Below, piece by piece: positions 53,694 to 61,802 of a stretch of DNA of 64,000 nt. This DNA is from Streptomyces hyaluromycini. Its GTDB lineage: Bacteria; Actinomycetota; Actinomycetes; Streptomycetales; Streptomycetaceae. The position numbers and the translations under genes are program-made. The stretch spans positions 400,442-464,441 of the forward strand of contig NZ_BCFL01000017.1 in the NCBI RefSeq assembly GCF_002217755.1. The letters are read 5' to 3'. Every line of letters begins with the position of its first letter. Position 1 is the first letter of the stretch. The notes beneath the pieces are model-generated. The model did no database searches, had not been told where the DNA came from, and saw only the letters and a list, made by a program, of their open reading frames with translations.

Positions 53694-54974
53694 GTGAAAT
53701 CCAAAATCGATCCGCTGACCGTCGCGGCGATGGCGGTCGCGGTGGTCTCCATCTCAGCCACCGCCCCCCTCACCGCCGCCGCCTCCGCCCCACCCCTCGC
53801 CATGGCCTTCTGGCGCAACGCCCTGGGCTTCGCCACACTCGGACCATTCCTGCTGATACTGCGCCGCCGCGAGGTGGCACGTATCGCGCGGGGCGAGCGC
53901 GGACTTCTGCGCCGGGAGCAATGGCGGCCCCTGGTCTTCGGCTTCCTCGCGGCGACATCGCTCGCCCTCCACCTCGCAGCCTTCATGACGAGCACGCGGA
54001 TGACCTCGGTCGCCATGTCCACAGCACTCGTGGCCACCCAGCCTGTCTGGCAGGCCCTCATCGCCGCGGGTCAGGGCGTCCGGGCCTCTCGAAGGACCTG
54101 GGCGGGTCTGACGCTCGCCGTGGTGGGAGCGGCCGCGGCCGCCGGTCTTGACACAAGGTCCGGCGGCACGGCACTGATGGGCGATCTACTCGCCCTCGCC
54201 GGTGCCGTGGCCCAGGCCGGGTACACCGCTCTGAGTCAAAAGGCGCGCACAGATGTAAGTACCCCCGTGTTTTCGACGGTCAGCTCGGTGGTCTGCGGGC
54301 TGGAACTCCTCGCCATCTGCCGGCTGGCCGACATCCCACTCACGAGTTTCGACAAATCCACGCAACTGTCGCTGCTCGGGCTGCTCCTCCTGCCTCAGCT
54401 TCTGGGACTCGGCTCGCTGAGCTTCGCCCTCGGCAGGACCTCGGCAACGACGATGAGTGTCCTCCTCCTGCTGGAGACTCCGGTGGCCGCGCTCGCCGCG
54501 TGGTGGCTGATGGGGCAGAGCATCGAGCCCGCGGCCATGCCCGGGCTCCTGCTGATCATCCTCGGTGCCACGGTCGTAGTGACCAGCGGCGACGGAGAGA
54601 AATCAGCACCACAGCATGGCAAACATCGCAGAGAGATACCGCCGTACCCGAGCCACGCCCCCTACACGCCACCACTACCGTCCACGACCGGTGAGTCAAC
54701 CATCGGTGAGCGGGAACACCACAGGCCGACCCGAGCTTTCGCGGCGGCCTGGCCGACGTCACCAGAATCCCAACCGTTCGGGCACCATGCCAAACGGGAC
54801 CCCAGAGCGGAATGGGCAGGACTCAGCGGGGACGAGAGTCCGACGATCACGCTCACCTACCACGGCGCAGGAGCGTTCGACACCATGTACCTGGGCAGGC
54901 CGGATACGGAGGAAGAGAGGACGAATTTCGACGACCCCACCGAGACATGGCCGGACCATGGTCGGCGGCCGTGA
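53694..54974 (+). CDS. EamA/DMT-family transporter with C-terminal extension
   Basis: A 426-residue protein. Residues 1-300 are a ten-TM drug/metabolite transporter with two EamA repeats (SISATAPLTAAASAPPLAMA ... LGRTSATTMSVLLLLETPVA ... GLLLIILGATVVVTS). After SGDGEKSA the sequence continues for about 120 polar residues of uneven composition (PPYPSHAPYTPPLPST, later YHGAGAFDTMYLGRPD), unlike normal family ends. The extension probably reflects loss of the original stop or a frameshift and fusion to neighbouring DNA. Substrate unknown. Start is GTG 53694 in an AT-richer context. Confidence 0.88.
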   Translation: MKSKIDPLTVAAMAVAVVSISATAPLTAAASAPPLAMAFWRNALGFATLGPFLLILRRREVARIARGERGLLRREQWRPLVFGFLAATSLALHLAAFMTSTRMTSVAMSTALVATQPVWQALIAAGQGVRASRRTWAGLTLAVVGAAAAAGLDTRSGGTALMGDLLALAGAVAQAGYTALSQKARTDVSTPVFSTVSSVVCGLELLAICRLADIPLTSFDKSTQLSLLGLLLLPQLLGLGSLSFALGRTSATTMSVLLLLETPVAALAAWWLMGQSIEPAAMPGLLLIILGATVVVTSGDGEKSAPQHGKHRREIPPYPSHAPYTPPLPSTTGESTIGEREHHRPTRAFAAAWPTSPESQPFGHHAKRDPRAEWAGLSGDESPTITLTYHGAGAFDTMYLGRPDTEEERTNFDDPTETWPDHGRRP

Positions 54975-55088
54975 TCGCCAAGGGACCACCGGCCATTCTG
55001 CGCAGCAGTTCGGCCGATCCGGCCGGCTCCATTCCCGGCTGGCGTACCACGCCCGATCCCTTCTGAGCGGAATTCATGCACCAGAAGG

Positions 55089-55205
55089 GAGCTGGACGCC
55101 GGTCAGGCCGCGGGCGATCAGCGAGCGCAGGAATGCCGGCCAGCCGGCGCCGTCCTCGGCGGTGGCGACATCCAGGCCGAGGATCTCGCGGCCGCCGAAC
55201 GTCGT
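55089..55205 (-). pseudogene. IS256-family transposase fragment
   Basis: Minus-strand frame reads TTFGGREILGLDVATAEDGA then GWPAFLRSLIARGLTGVQL, the conserved block of Mutator-type (IS256) transposases, and then stops at PSGA. Only about 39 codons survive; both flanks are unrelated. No terminal repeats recognised. Confidence 0.82.
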
Positions 55206-55261
55206 ATCGCGTCCGTCGCCCAGGTCGACGCTCTCACCGACGCGACCGGGATCCGCCGGCG

Positions 55262-55294
55262 CTGTCGGCCGTTGTTGTCCGCCCTTACGGGCAC
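55262..55294. repeat. 33-bp scar motif, copy 3
   Basis: Begins CTGTCGGCCGTTGTTG and ends CCCTTACGGGCAC, followed by GGATCGGGCACGG. Lies 57 bp from the IS256 fragment. Confidence 0.65.
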
Positions 55295-55327
55295 GGATCG
55301 GGCACGGCTTCGGCCCAGGCGTCAGCG

Positions 55328-55567
55328 ATGTGGAACGTCACCGAGACGGTGGGGGCTCTGGCAGGTCCGCAGCCGGATCGGCTCCGGGGCGCGCGGTTCC
55401 AGGTCGACCTCGCCTTCGCGTACGTAGATGACTGCCACTTCCAGGTGACGCCCGACGGGGACGTCGTCCGGGAGTGCGTTGTGCCGTACTTCGGCGCCTT
55501 CGGTGCGGGTGTCGGCATGAAGTCCTCCCGCGGCGCCCAGAACGCGGACTTCCGCGCCTACCGCTGA
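55328..55567 (+). CDS. Possible small ORF, 79 aa
   Basis: ATG 55328 opens a frame with good GC3 bias (MWNVTETVGALAGPQPDRL, later FQVDLAFAYVDDCHFQVTPD). No recognisable family and no ribosome site; could be the end of a broken gene. Remaining parts of 54975-55629 hold only the transposase fragment and scar motif. Confidence 0.3.
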   Translation: MWNVTETVGALAGPQPDRLRGARFQVDLAFAYVDDCHFQVTPDGDVVRECVVPYFGAFGAGVGMKSSRGAQNADFRAYR

Positions 55568-55629
55568 CGGCCGGAGCGTGTGCACTGGCTCCGGGGGTAT
55601 CGGGGCTGACGGGTTCGGCCGTGGAGGTG

Positions 55630-58600
55630 TCATCGGTGGAGATCCTCGTACGCGTTCTCAGGCACGCCGATCTCCGAGAAAATTTCCCCTGCCTGCCGCC
55701 TCATCAGTTCGGCGGCAGCGGGGTCGGTCTTCCGGATGGCGCGGGCGAGGGCCATGAAGGTGCGGGCCTCACCGAGGCGGTGGCCGGTTTCGCGGTGGAT
55801 CACTATGGCCTCCAGGCCCAATCGCTCAACGGTTGAGGAGTCCGTTCCCTCGGATTCCGCTATGCCGCACAGGGCGGTCAGTGCCTGACCCTCCACGACG
55901 CGGAAGGAGCGGTCGCGAGCCAGTGCCAGTGCCTGCTCGGCATAGCTGCGGGCTTCGGCGTTGCGGCCCAGTTGCTTGTGGGTGAGTGAGAGGGCCAGGA
56001 GGCTGTCCGCATCGGGGCGTCTGTATTTCGACTCGCGGGCCAGGGCAAGCGCCTGCATGCCCAGTCGAATCGCCTGGTCGAAATGTGCCAGTTCTCGGTG
56101 GGCGGCGGCGACCGTGTTGAGGACGCTGGCCTGAATCCAGCGCCGTCCTTTGTCCTTGGCCATGGCAAATGCACGCTCGGCCTGTTCCAACGCCTCTTCA
56201 TACCGGCCGAGTTCGATATTGATCTTGGCGACGGCGTCGAGCATCATGGCGCGGTCATTGCGGTCTCCGCCCCTCTCTCTGGCCGCCACCTGAGGAACGA
56301 GGACGTCAAGTCCGTCGGCCAGGCGGCCGAGTTCCCAGTACACCCAGCCCAGATTCTGCAGCGCCAGACTGTCGTCCCACCAGCTGATCTCCTTGTTCCG
56401 ACTGATGGCCAGTTCGAGGTGCCCAGAGGCTTCGCGCAGCCGGCCCAGGTCCCGGCAGGTCACACCGAGGACGACCAACCCCAATGCTTCGAGATAGAGA
56501 TTCCCGGCTTCACGGGCGATCCGCATACCGGCGGTGACATGCTCGTGCGCGCTGTCGAGGCGTGCCATGTTCCATTCCGCCAGGCTTCTGCCGCCGAGAG
56601 CCGCTGCCTCACCCGTAGCCCAGCCGAGTTGCCGGCTGATGTCCAGTGCGCGGGAGTGATGCCCCAGCGCTTGCCCGGCTTCCCCGCGGTCCGACCGGAT
56701 CAGTCCGAGGCTGACGTGCATGGCCGCCTGGCCGAACAGGTCGCCTTCGGCCGTGGCCGCGTCCAACGCCGTCTGCGCAGTGGCCTGCCACGTTGCCCGC
56801 GGCAGCCGCAGCCAGAAGTACCCGAACAACGCGTTGACCATGTGCCATGTGACAGGGCGGGGACCATGGCGGCCGGCATGGCTGATGAGGGCCAGCAGGT
56901 TCACCCGTTCCGCCTCCAGCCACTGAGAGGCTCCGCTGGAGGACGGCAGACCCGGCCGGCCGCCGTGGGCGAGGTCTTGGGGCACCTCCGGGAAGAACCA
57001 GGTTCCCCCGGCGGCGCGAGCGGCGTGCAGGTACCAGATCAGGAGTCGTTCCAGCGCGGCTTCACGGTGCACTGCCGACTCCTCTGCCTGCGCGCACTCA
57101 TGCGCGTACTCACGAAGGAGATCGTGGAACCGGTACCGGCCCGCCGCCACCGGCTCGATCAGATGCGCTGCGGCCAGCACACCGAGCAGACGGCGGACCT
57201 GCGGAAGTAGCGTGTCCAGGAGAGCCGCAGCAGCCTCGGCGGTGAACTCCGGGCCGGGGAACAGGCCGAGCAGCCGGAACAGCCGGCGCGTGTCGGGCGC
57301 CAGGGCGCGATACGACACCGAAAAGGCCATACCCAAAGGAGAGTTGGTGTCATCGCCTGGCTCCAGTGCCTCCAGCCTGCTGCCCTCCGCCATATCGGCG
57401 ACGAGGTCTGCCGTCCGCAGGGCCGGATCGCCCGCGAGCCTGGCGGCGGCCACGCGCAGGGCCAGCGGAAGACTGCCGCACAGCCGGATCAGTGCGTCTA
57501 CGGCCATGCCGTCGGCGCTGACCCGGTTCGCGCCGAGGGCCTGGCTCAGCAGTGCGTGAGCCTCGTCAGGCTGGAGGAGGTCCAGTGGCAGGGCGTGGGC
57601 TCCGTCGCGGGCGACGAGATCGCCGAGGCGGTTGCGGCTGGTGACGACGACGCAGCAGGTCGGGCTGCCGGGCAGCAGCGGTCGTACCTGCTCGGCCGAG
57701 GCCGCGTTGTCCAGCAGGACGAGCAGGCGCCGGCGGGCCAGCAGGGTCCGGAACAAGCGGCTCTGGGCCTCGTGGTGTGGGGGGATCTCCGACGCCGCGA
57801 GGCCCAGGCCGCGCAGCAGCAGTTCGAGGGCCTCGCCGGGTTCGAGGGGGCTACGGTCGTGGTCGAACCCGTGCAGGTTGACGTAGAGCTGGCCGTCCGG
57901 GAAGCGGTCGCGCACCTGGTGTGCCCAGTGCACGGCCAGGGCGGTCTTGCCGATGCCGGCGGCGCCGCCGATGGCGGAGATGACGACGGTGTTCGCCGGG
58001 CCTTGCTCATGTACGGGCGGGAGCAGGGCATGGAGCCGGGCGAGTTCGCCGGTGCGACCGACGAACCCCGGGGCGTCGTGGGGTAGTTCGGCGGGCACGA
58101 TTCTCTCGCGCGGCCTGGAGGGTGCGGGCGGCCCCAGGAGGAAGGCGTCGTCCTGACGCAGCACCGCTTCGTGGACCCGGCGCAGTTCCTCACCGGGATC
58201 GGCGCCGAACTCGTCTCGCAGTCGTACGCGCATGTCCTCAAAGGCGTTCAGCGCTTCCGACTGACGGCCGCAGCCGTACAGAGCCCGTATACGCAGAGCT
58301 GTCACTGACTCGTCGTAGCGGTCAGCCGTCGAAGACGCCGACACCCCGCCGAGGTCGTCGAGAGCTTCCCCGCAACGGCCCAGCAGAACAAGACACTTGA
58401 GCCGCTCCAGCCGGAGTGTCCGCCGGCGCTCCTCCCATCGCCGCCGCTCCTGCTGCGCGAACGGCCCCGGCAGGCCGGCCAGCGGCTCGCCCCGGTACAA
58501 CTCGATGGCCGCGGACAACTGATCGGCCGCGGTGGCCGGATCGCCCGATGCGACGGTCCGCATCGCCTGGCCGGCCTGCTTCTCCAAATCCGCCGTGTCG

Positions 58601-58956
58601 AGCCGGACTCCCTCGACGACGCAGCGGTACCAGCCCTTGCCACTGCGGATCAACGACTCCGTGGGTGGGGTGCCTTCCGGATCGAGCGCCCTGCGCAGCG
58701 AGTTGACGTGCGTCGGCAGCACCTTGCGACCGCTCGCGGGCGGCTCCGGCCCCCACACCGCGTCGAGCAGCCGCTCATGACTCACCACGGTGCCCTGGCG
58801 CAGCAGCAGGGCGGCCAGCACGGCCTGCCGCTTGGCCGGCCCCAGTTCCAGCAGCGTCCCGCCCCGCCATGCCCGTAACGGCCCGAGCACCTCGATCCGG
58901 AGCAGCTGAGGAGATCTGCCGTCCACCGAGAGGCCTCCGCTTCCTACGTCATCCAA
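55630..58956 (-). CDS. AfsR-like SARP/NB-ARC/TPR regulator, copy 2
   Basis: A 1108-residue paralogue of the protein at 37228-40563, similar along the whole length: winged helix (LLRIEVLGPLRAWRGG ... KVLPTHVNSLRRALDPEG), BTAD, NB-ARC (GGAAGIGKTALAVHWAHQVR, RRLLVLLDNAASAEQVRPLL) and TPRs ending IGVPENAYEDLHR. It has one TTA codon (residue 27; 58876-58878 on the plus strand); the second TTA of copy 1 is CTG here. The upstream divergent promoter is conserved, but the small partner gene beyond it is destroyed. Confidence 0.93.
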   Translation of the reverse strand: MDDVGSGGLSVDGRSPQLLRIEVLGPLRAWRGGTLLELGPAKRQAVLAALLLRQGTVVSHERLLDAVWGPEPPASGRKVLPTHVNSLRRALDPEGTPPTESLIRSGKGWYRCVVEGVRLDTADLEKQAGQAMRTVASGDPATAADQLSAAIELYRGEPLAGLPGPFAQQERRRWEERRRTLRLERLKCLVLLGRCGEALDDLGGVSASSTADRYDESVTALRIRALYGCGRQSEALNAFEDMRVRLRDEFGADPGEELRRVHEAVLRQDDAFLLGPPAPSRPRERIVPAELPHDAPGFVGRTGELARLHALLPPVHEQGPANTVVISAIGGAAGIGKTALAVHWAHQVRDRFPDGQLYVNLHGFDHDRSPLEPGEALELLLRGLGLAASEIPPHHEAQSRLFRTLLARRRLLVLLDNAASAEQVRPLLPGSPTCCVVVTSRNRLGDLVARDGAHALPLDLLQPDEAHALLSQALGANRVSADGMAVDALIRLCGSLPLALRVAAARLAGDPALRTADLVADMAEGSRLEALEPGDDTNSPLGMAFSVSYRALAPDTRRLFRLLGLFPGPEFTAEAAAALLDTLLPQVRRLLGVLAAAHLIEPVAAGRYRFHDLLREYAHECAQAEESAVHREAALERLLIWYLHAARAAGGTWFFPEVPQDLAHGGRPGLPSSSGASQWLEAERVNLLALISHAGRHGPRPVTWHMVNALFGYFWLRLPRATWQATAQTALDAATAEGDLFGQAAMHVSLGLIRSDRGEAGQALGHHSRALDISRQLGWATGEAAALGGRSLAEWNMARLDSAHEHVTAGMRIAREAGNLYLEALGLVVLGVTCRDLGRLREASGHLELAISRNKEISWWDDSLALQNLGWVYWELGRLADGLDVLVPQVAARERGGDRNDRAMMLDAVAKINIELGRYEEALEQAERAFAMAKDKGRRWIQASVLNTVAAAHRELAHFDQAIRLGMQALALARESKYRRPDADSLLALSLTHKQLGRNAEARSYAEQALALARDRSFRVVEGQALTALCGIAESEGTDSSTVERLGLEAIVIHRETGHRLGEARTFMALARAIRKTDPAAAELMRRQAGEIFSEIGVPENAYEDLHR

Positions 58957-59014
58957 GTCATCGAAAATTCATCGACATTGCAGCACGCCCGGCCACTCTG
59001 ATGGACACGACATT

Positions 59015-59031
59015 GCACAACCCGCACAACC
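59015..59031. promoter_or_regulatory. GCACAACC direct repeat (copy 2)
   Basis: GCACAACC-C-GCACAACC, identical to the site in front of copy 1, while the flanking DNA has several differences. Its conservation supports function as a binding site in the divergent promoter. Confidence 0.5.
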
Positions 59032-59044
59032 AAGAGGGGCCCGA

Positions 59045-59150
59045 GTGACCGACGTGGAGTTGGAGGTGGACCGCGGGCGGCTTGCCGGTGGCGGTGACGG
59101 TGTGCCGGGGCGGTTGGGACGCCCGGGTGCTGGACGCGTACAAGACGAAA
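59045..59150 (+). pseudogene. Broken paralogue of the 111-aa partner gene
   Basis: Starts like the intact gene at 40647 (GTGACCGACGTGGAGTTG) but lacks about 95 internal bases, resumes with GGTGGCGGTGACGGTGTGCC and GTGCTGGACGCGTACAAGAC, then similarity ends. The rest of 59151-59368 is unrelated and non-coding up to the ribosome site of the Crp-like gene. Confidence 0.75.
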
Positions 59151-59368
59151 CCCTGTATCGCCGGTTCATGACGCAGCGCGCGACTCTTGTGGCCACGCCG
59201 CCGGGTGTGGGTATCGGTGGAGAGCACGTGCAGGTGCACAGGGATCGTGTTGGGAACGCTGCGCTCCGGAAAGGTCTTGATGGCCAGTGGTCGACGGTCG
59301 GGTCTCCCTCGGTTGTCTCGCAGAGGCTCTTCCCGGTGGCCGTGCCCAAGCGCAGGAGGAGACGGCGG

Positions 59369-60082
59369 ATGCACGTGACGGTGCCCAGCGGGTCCGGGGA
59401 ATGGCCGGCGCGCAGTCTCCTGGGGAGGCTGTCTCCTCCGGCGCGCCAGGAACTGCTCGGCCGGGGGACCGAGGTTCGGTTCGATGCGGATGCCTTGCTG
59501 CTGCGGCAGGGAATGAACGACAGACACGTGCTACTGCTGTTGTCCGGACTCACGAAGGTCACGGCGGTCGTGGAGAACGGTGAGACCTCGCTGCTCGCCG
59601 TCAGGGCCGGCGGCGACACGGTGGGCGAGATGGCCGCCATGGACGGGGCCGCCCCGCGCTCGGCGACGGTCACCGCGTGCGGTCCGCTGACTGCCCGAGT
59701 GCTGCCGGACGGTGCGCTGAGGGAACTGCTGCTGCGCCGCCCCGAGGTCTCCATGGCCCTGACCGCAGTCGTCGCCGATCGGCTGCGCTGGGCCAACCGC
59801 AGGCGTCTGGACTTTCGGGGGTATCCGGCGAAGGTGCGTCTGGCCCGGGTGCTGGTGGAACTCGCTGCCTCCTACGGAACTCCCCGGGCGGCCGACGCGG
59901 TGGTTATCGACATTCGGCTGACGCAGCCGGAACTTGCCACGCTGATCGGCGCCGCGGAGACGACGGTCCACAAGGTATTGCGCGAACTGCGAGAAGAGGG
60001 CCTGGTGGAGACGGGCTACCGTGCCACTGTCATCAGGGACCTGCCCCGGCTCAGGCGGCTCGCGGATCTGGTGGACCAATGA
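59369..60082 (+). CDS. Crp/Fnr-family cyclic-nucleotide-binding regulator
   Basis: A 237-residue transcription factor. ATG 59369 follows AGGAGGAG at 59354-59361; a longer in-frame extension runs through the decayed partner gene and is rejected. The cNMP domain (about 12-125) keeps the phosphate-binding cassette: TVGEMAAMDGAAPRSATV with Glu87 and Arg97-Ser98. Dimer helix, then winged HTH (LTQPELATLIGAAETTVHKV, LRELREEGLVETGY). An intact cassette predicts binding of a cyclic mononucleotide. The gene converges on the Pycsar-like effector, stops 17 bp apart. Confidence 0.92.
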   Translation: MHVTVPSGSGEWPARSLLGRLSPPARQELLGRGTEVRFDADALLLRQGMNDRHVLLLLSGLTKVTAVVENGETSLLAVRAGGDTVGEMAAMDGAAPRSATVTACGPLTARVLPDGALRELLLRRPEVSMALTAVVADRLRWANRRRLDFRGYPAKVRLARVLVELAASYGTPRAADAVVIDIRLTQPELATLIGAAETTVHKVLRELREEGLVETGYRATVIRDLPRLRRLADLVDQ

Positions 60083-60099
60083 CCGCATCCGAACAGACG

Positions 60100-60630
60100 T
60101 CAGGTCAGTACCGGCTGCAGGGCTACGCTCAACCCCGCGCTGACGCCCATGGCGGCCGTGCACACCACAGCCCCTGCCAGCCAGCGGTACTTGAGAACGG
60201 CGACGTGGGCGAGAAACCGCACCGTGTGCGACAACTCCCTTCGATCCGCGGCCTCGTCCGCGGGCACGTCCGCGGGCACGTCTTCGGCGGGCAGGATGTC
60301 GGGGCCCGATTCCAAGTGGACGAAGCTGTAGCGGTTGGCGGCCCGATCCCGCAACAACCTCGGGCTCAGTACCGCTGCCAGACTCACCGCCCCACCGATC
60401 AGTCCGCAGACGAACAGGGCCACCAGCGTCCCCGCGAACACCCCGGTTGCGCCTCCCCGCTCGCAAACGAGCACGGCCCCGCGACTCCATGCGCCTGCCG
60501 TGCCGGCCAGCCCGGCCTGTACCGCCGCCAGGATGCCGGCCTTCGCGTCCGCGTGCTGGTGGGTCGTCTGCAGCGCGGTGAACATGTACTGCGCGGGGCG
60601 GCTGTCGGCGTCCTGTCCGGTTGGCGCCAT
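60100..60630 (-). CDS. Pycsar-effector-like TM protein (DUF5706 type)
   Basis: A 176-residue protein with AGAGGAGA directly before ATG 60630. It has the layout of PycTM effectors: N-terminal helix with HADAKAGILAAVQAGLAG (residues 26-43, the conserved DxKAgil motif), hydrophobic segments at about 31-47 and 63-87 ending AAVLSPRL, a cytoplasmic loop (YSFVHLESGPDILPAEDVPA), and the terminal SHTVRFLAHVAVLKYRWLAG leading into a last TM. PycTM proteins disrupt the membrane when bound to cCMP or cUMP made by a partner cyclase. Ligand and toxicity here are inference. Confidence 0.8.
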   Translation of the reverse strand: MAPTGQDADSRPAQYMFTALQTTHQHADAKAGILAAVQAGLAGTAGAWSRGAVLVCERGGATGVFAGTLVALFVCGLIGGAVSLAAVLSPRLLRDRAANRYSFVHLESGPDILPAEDVPADVPADEAADRRELSHTVRFLAHVAVLKYRWLAGAVVCTAAMGVSAGLSVALQPVLT

Positions 60631-60968
60631 GGAGATCTCCTCTGATCGACGACGGCGTGCTCAGTCCAGTAAGCGGGACATGGCCTCGACTGGACCAGCC
60701 ACTTCTGCGGGTTCTCGGGCGGCAGTACACGGTCCTTCTGCTCGCTGCACGAACCTCGCGAGTCCCAGGAGATCCCGGCATTCCGTGAAACCACGCGGAA
60801 CCCCGTGGAAATACAGGGTCCCCACCGGGACTCGGATGTACGACTTCAATTGCCGGCGCCCGCAAGGGGGGAGCGGGCGCCGGGCTGTTGTGGAGCAACC
60901 CCACTGGTTTGCAGCGGGGTTGAGTGAAGCGCCGGTATCCCCCCGAAGTACGTGTACCGAGAGGTGTC
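60631..60968. promoter_or_regulatory. Divergent control region of effector and cyclase-like genes
   Basis: 338 bp without a gene between the leftward TM effector and rightward cyclase-like gene; it must hold both promoters. Contains the long hairpin at 60853-60883. GAGAGGTGTC before 60969 is a modest ribosome site. Confidence 0.5.
60853..60883. promoter_or_regulatory. Strong GC hairpin in leader region
   Basis: CCGGCGCCCGC (60853-60863) pairs perfectly with GCGGGCGCCGG (60873-60883) around the 9-nt loop AAGGGGGGA. It is 85 nt ahead of the cyclase-like start and upstream of the divergent effector, so it is not a gene-end terminator; an attenuator, RNA switch or protein site is possible. Confidence 0.6.
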
Positions 60969-61802
60969 ATGACCAGAAACGGTAAGAACGAGTCGGGCGA
61001 TACGGGATCCTTCGGGCGTAGACTGCTGCTGGCCGTCGATGCGAAGGGATACGGCGGGGCCGACACGGTCAGGCAGCACCAGTTCCAGGAAGCGATCGCG
61101 CGGTTGCTGGAACTGGCGGCCGATGCTGCCGGGTTGGACCGCAAGGCATGGCTGACACAGGAGGGCGGGGACTCGCTGTTCGCGGTCCTGCCCGAGGGGG
61201 CCTCCGAGCCTGCCCTGGTCGACGCCTTCATGCGAAGTCTGTACGCCAGTTTGCGGGCCTTCAACCTCGACCGGGTGCCGGATGCACGGCTGAGGCTCAG
61301 GGCGGCCGTCCACTTCGGCGAGACCTCGCCCGGCGCCAACGGCTTCGCCGGCCGCGCACCGGTCGAGATCGGCCGCATCCGCGACTGCGCGGCCCTGCGC
61401 GCCGCCCTGGATCAATTGCCGGAGGCCCCACTGGCGGTCGGACTGTCGGCGACCGTCTTCCGGGACGTCGTACAGGGGAAGGCGTACACAACCGTCCAGG
61501 AGAACGAGTTCCGGGAAGTGCCGGTCAAGGAGAAGGAGTACCGGGGGGCTGCCTGGATCTGGCTTCCGGGCGCCGATGTACGGCAGGTGGACCTGAGTCC
61601 TGCCGTACTGGAGGGGGAGCCGCGGTACGCGAACCCGGTGCGGAGCAAGGTGAAGGTGAACAACGTGCAGGGGCGCGCGGTCGCGGTGCGTGCGGAGGGG
61701 GCTGTGGGAAACCCCATCGAGGCCATCGCTGACATCGGTCGCGTGGCGCGGGACGGAGAAGTGATCGGTGTGGACCTCCGTGCCGCCGGAGACAATCAGT
61801 GA
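60969..61802 (+). CDS. Class III nucleotide-cyclase-like protein
   Basis: A 277-residue protein from ATG 60969. Residues 18-140 follow the class III cyclase fold: LLLAVDAKGYG (metal Asp24), TQEGGDSLFAVLPEG (second metal Asp68), LRAAVHFGETSPGANGFAGR and APVEIGRIRDCAALRAA. The transition-state Asn-x3-Arg pair is not in register: the usual VNxAxR reads VEIGRIR. So metal binding looks kept but catalysis is uncertain. The C-terminus has an unusual NNVQGRAVAVRAEGAVGN-type repeat segment. Its TGA overlaps the STAND gene's GTG by 4 bp. Homologues of this cyclase-like group often sit beside NLR-like NTPases in actinobacteria. Confidence 0.75.
   Translation: MTRNGKNESGDTGSFGRRLLLAVDAKGYGGADTVRQHQFQEAIARLLELAADAAGLDRKAWLTQEGGDSLFAVLPEGASEPALVDAFMRSLYASLRAFNLDRVPDARLRLRAAVHFGETSPGANGFAGRAPVEIGRIRDCAALRAALDQLPEAPLAVGLSATVFRDVVQGKAYTTVQENEFREVPVKEKEYRGAAWIWLPGADVRQVDLSPAVLEGEPRYANPVRSKVKVNNVQGRAVAVRAEGAVGNPIEAIADIGRVARDGEVIGVDLRAAGDNQ

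Noticed and set aside
43024..55294. 33-bp motif as CRISPR repeats
   Set aside because: Copies are kilobases apart and imperfect, with no spacer array or cas genes.
59045..59368. N-terminal extension of the Crp-like protein by 108 codons
   Set aside because: The extension is made of a decayed paralogue of another gene; ATG 59369 has a strong AGGAGGAG site and the domain begins there.
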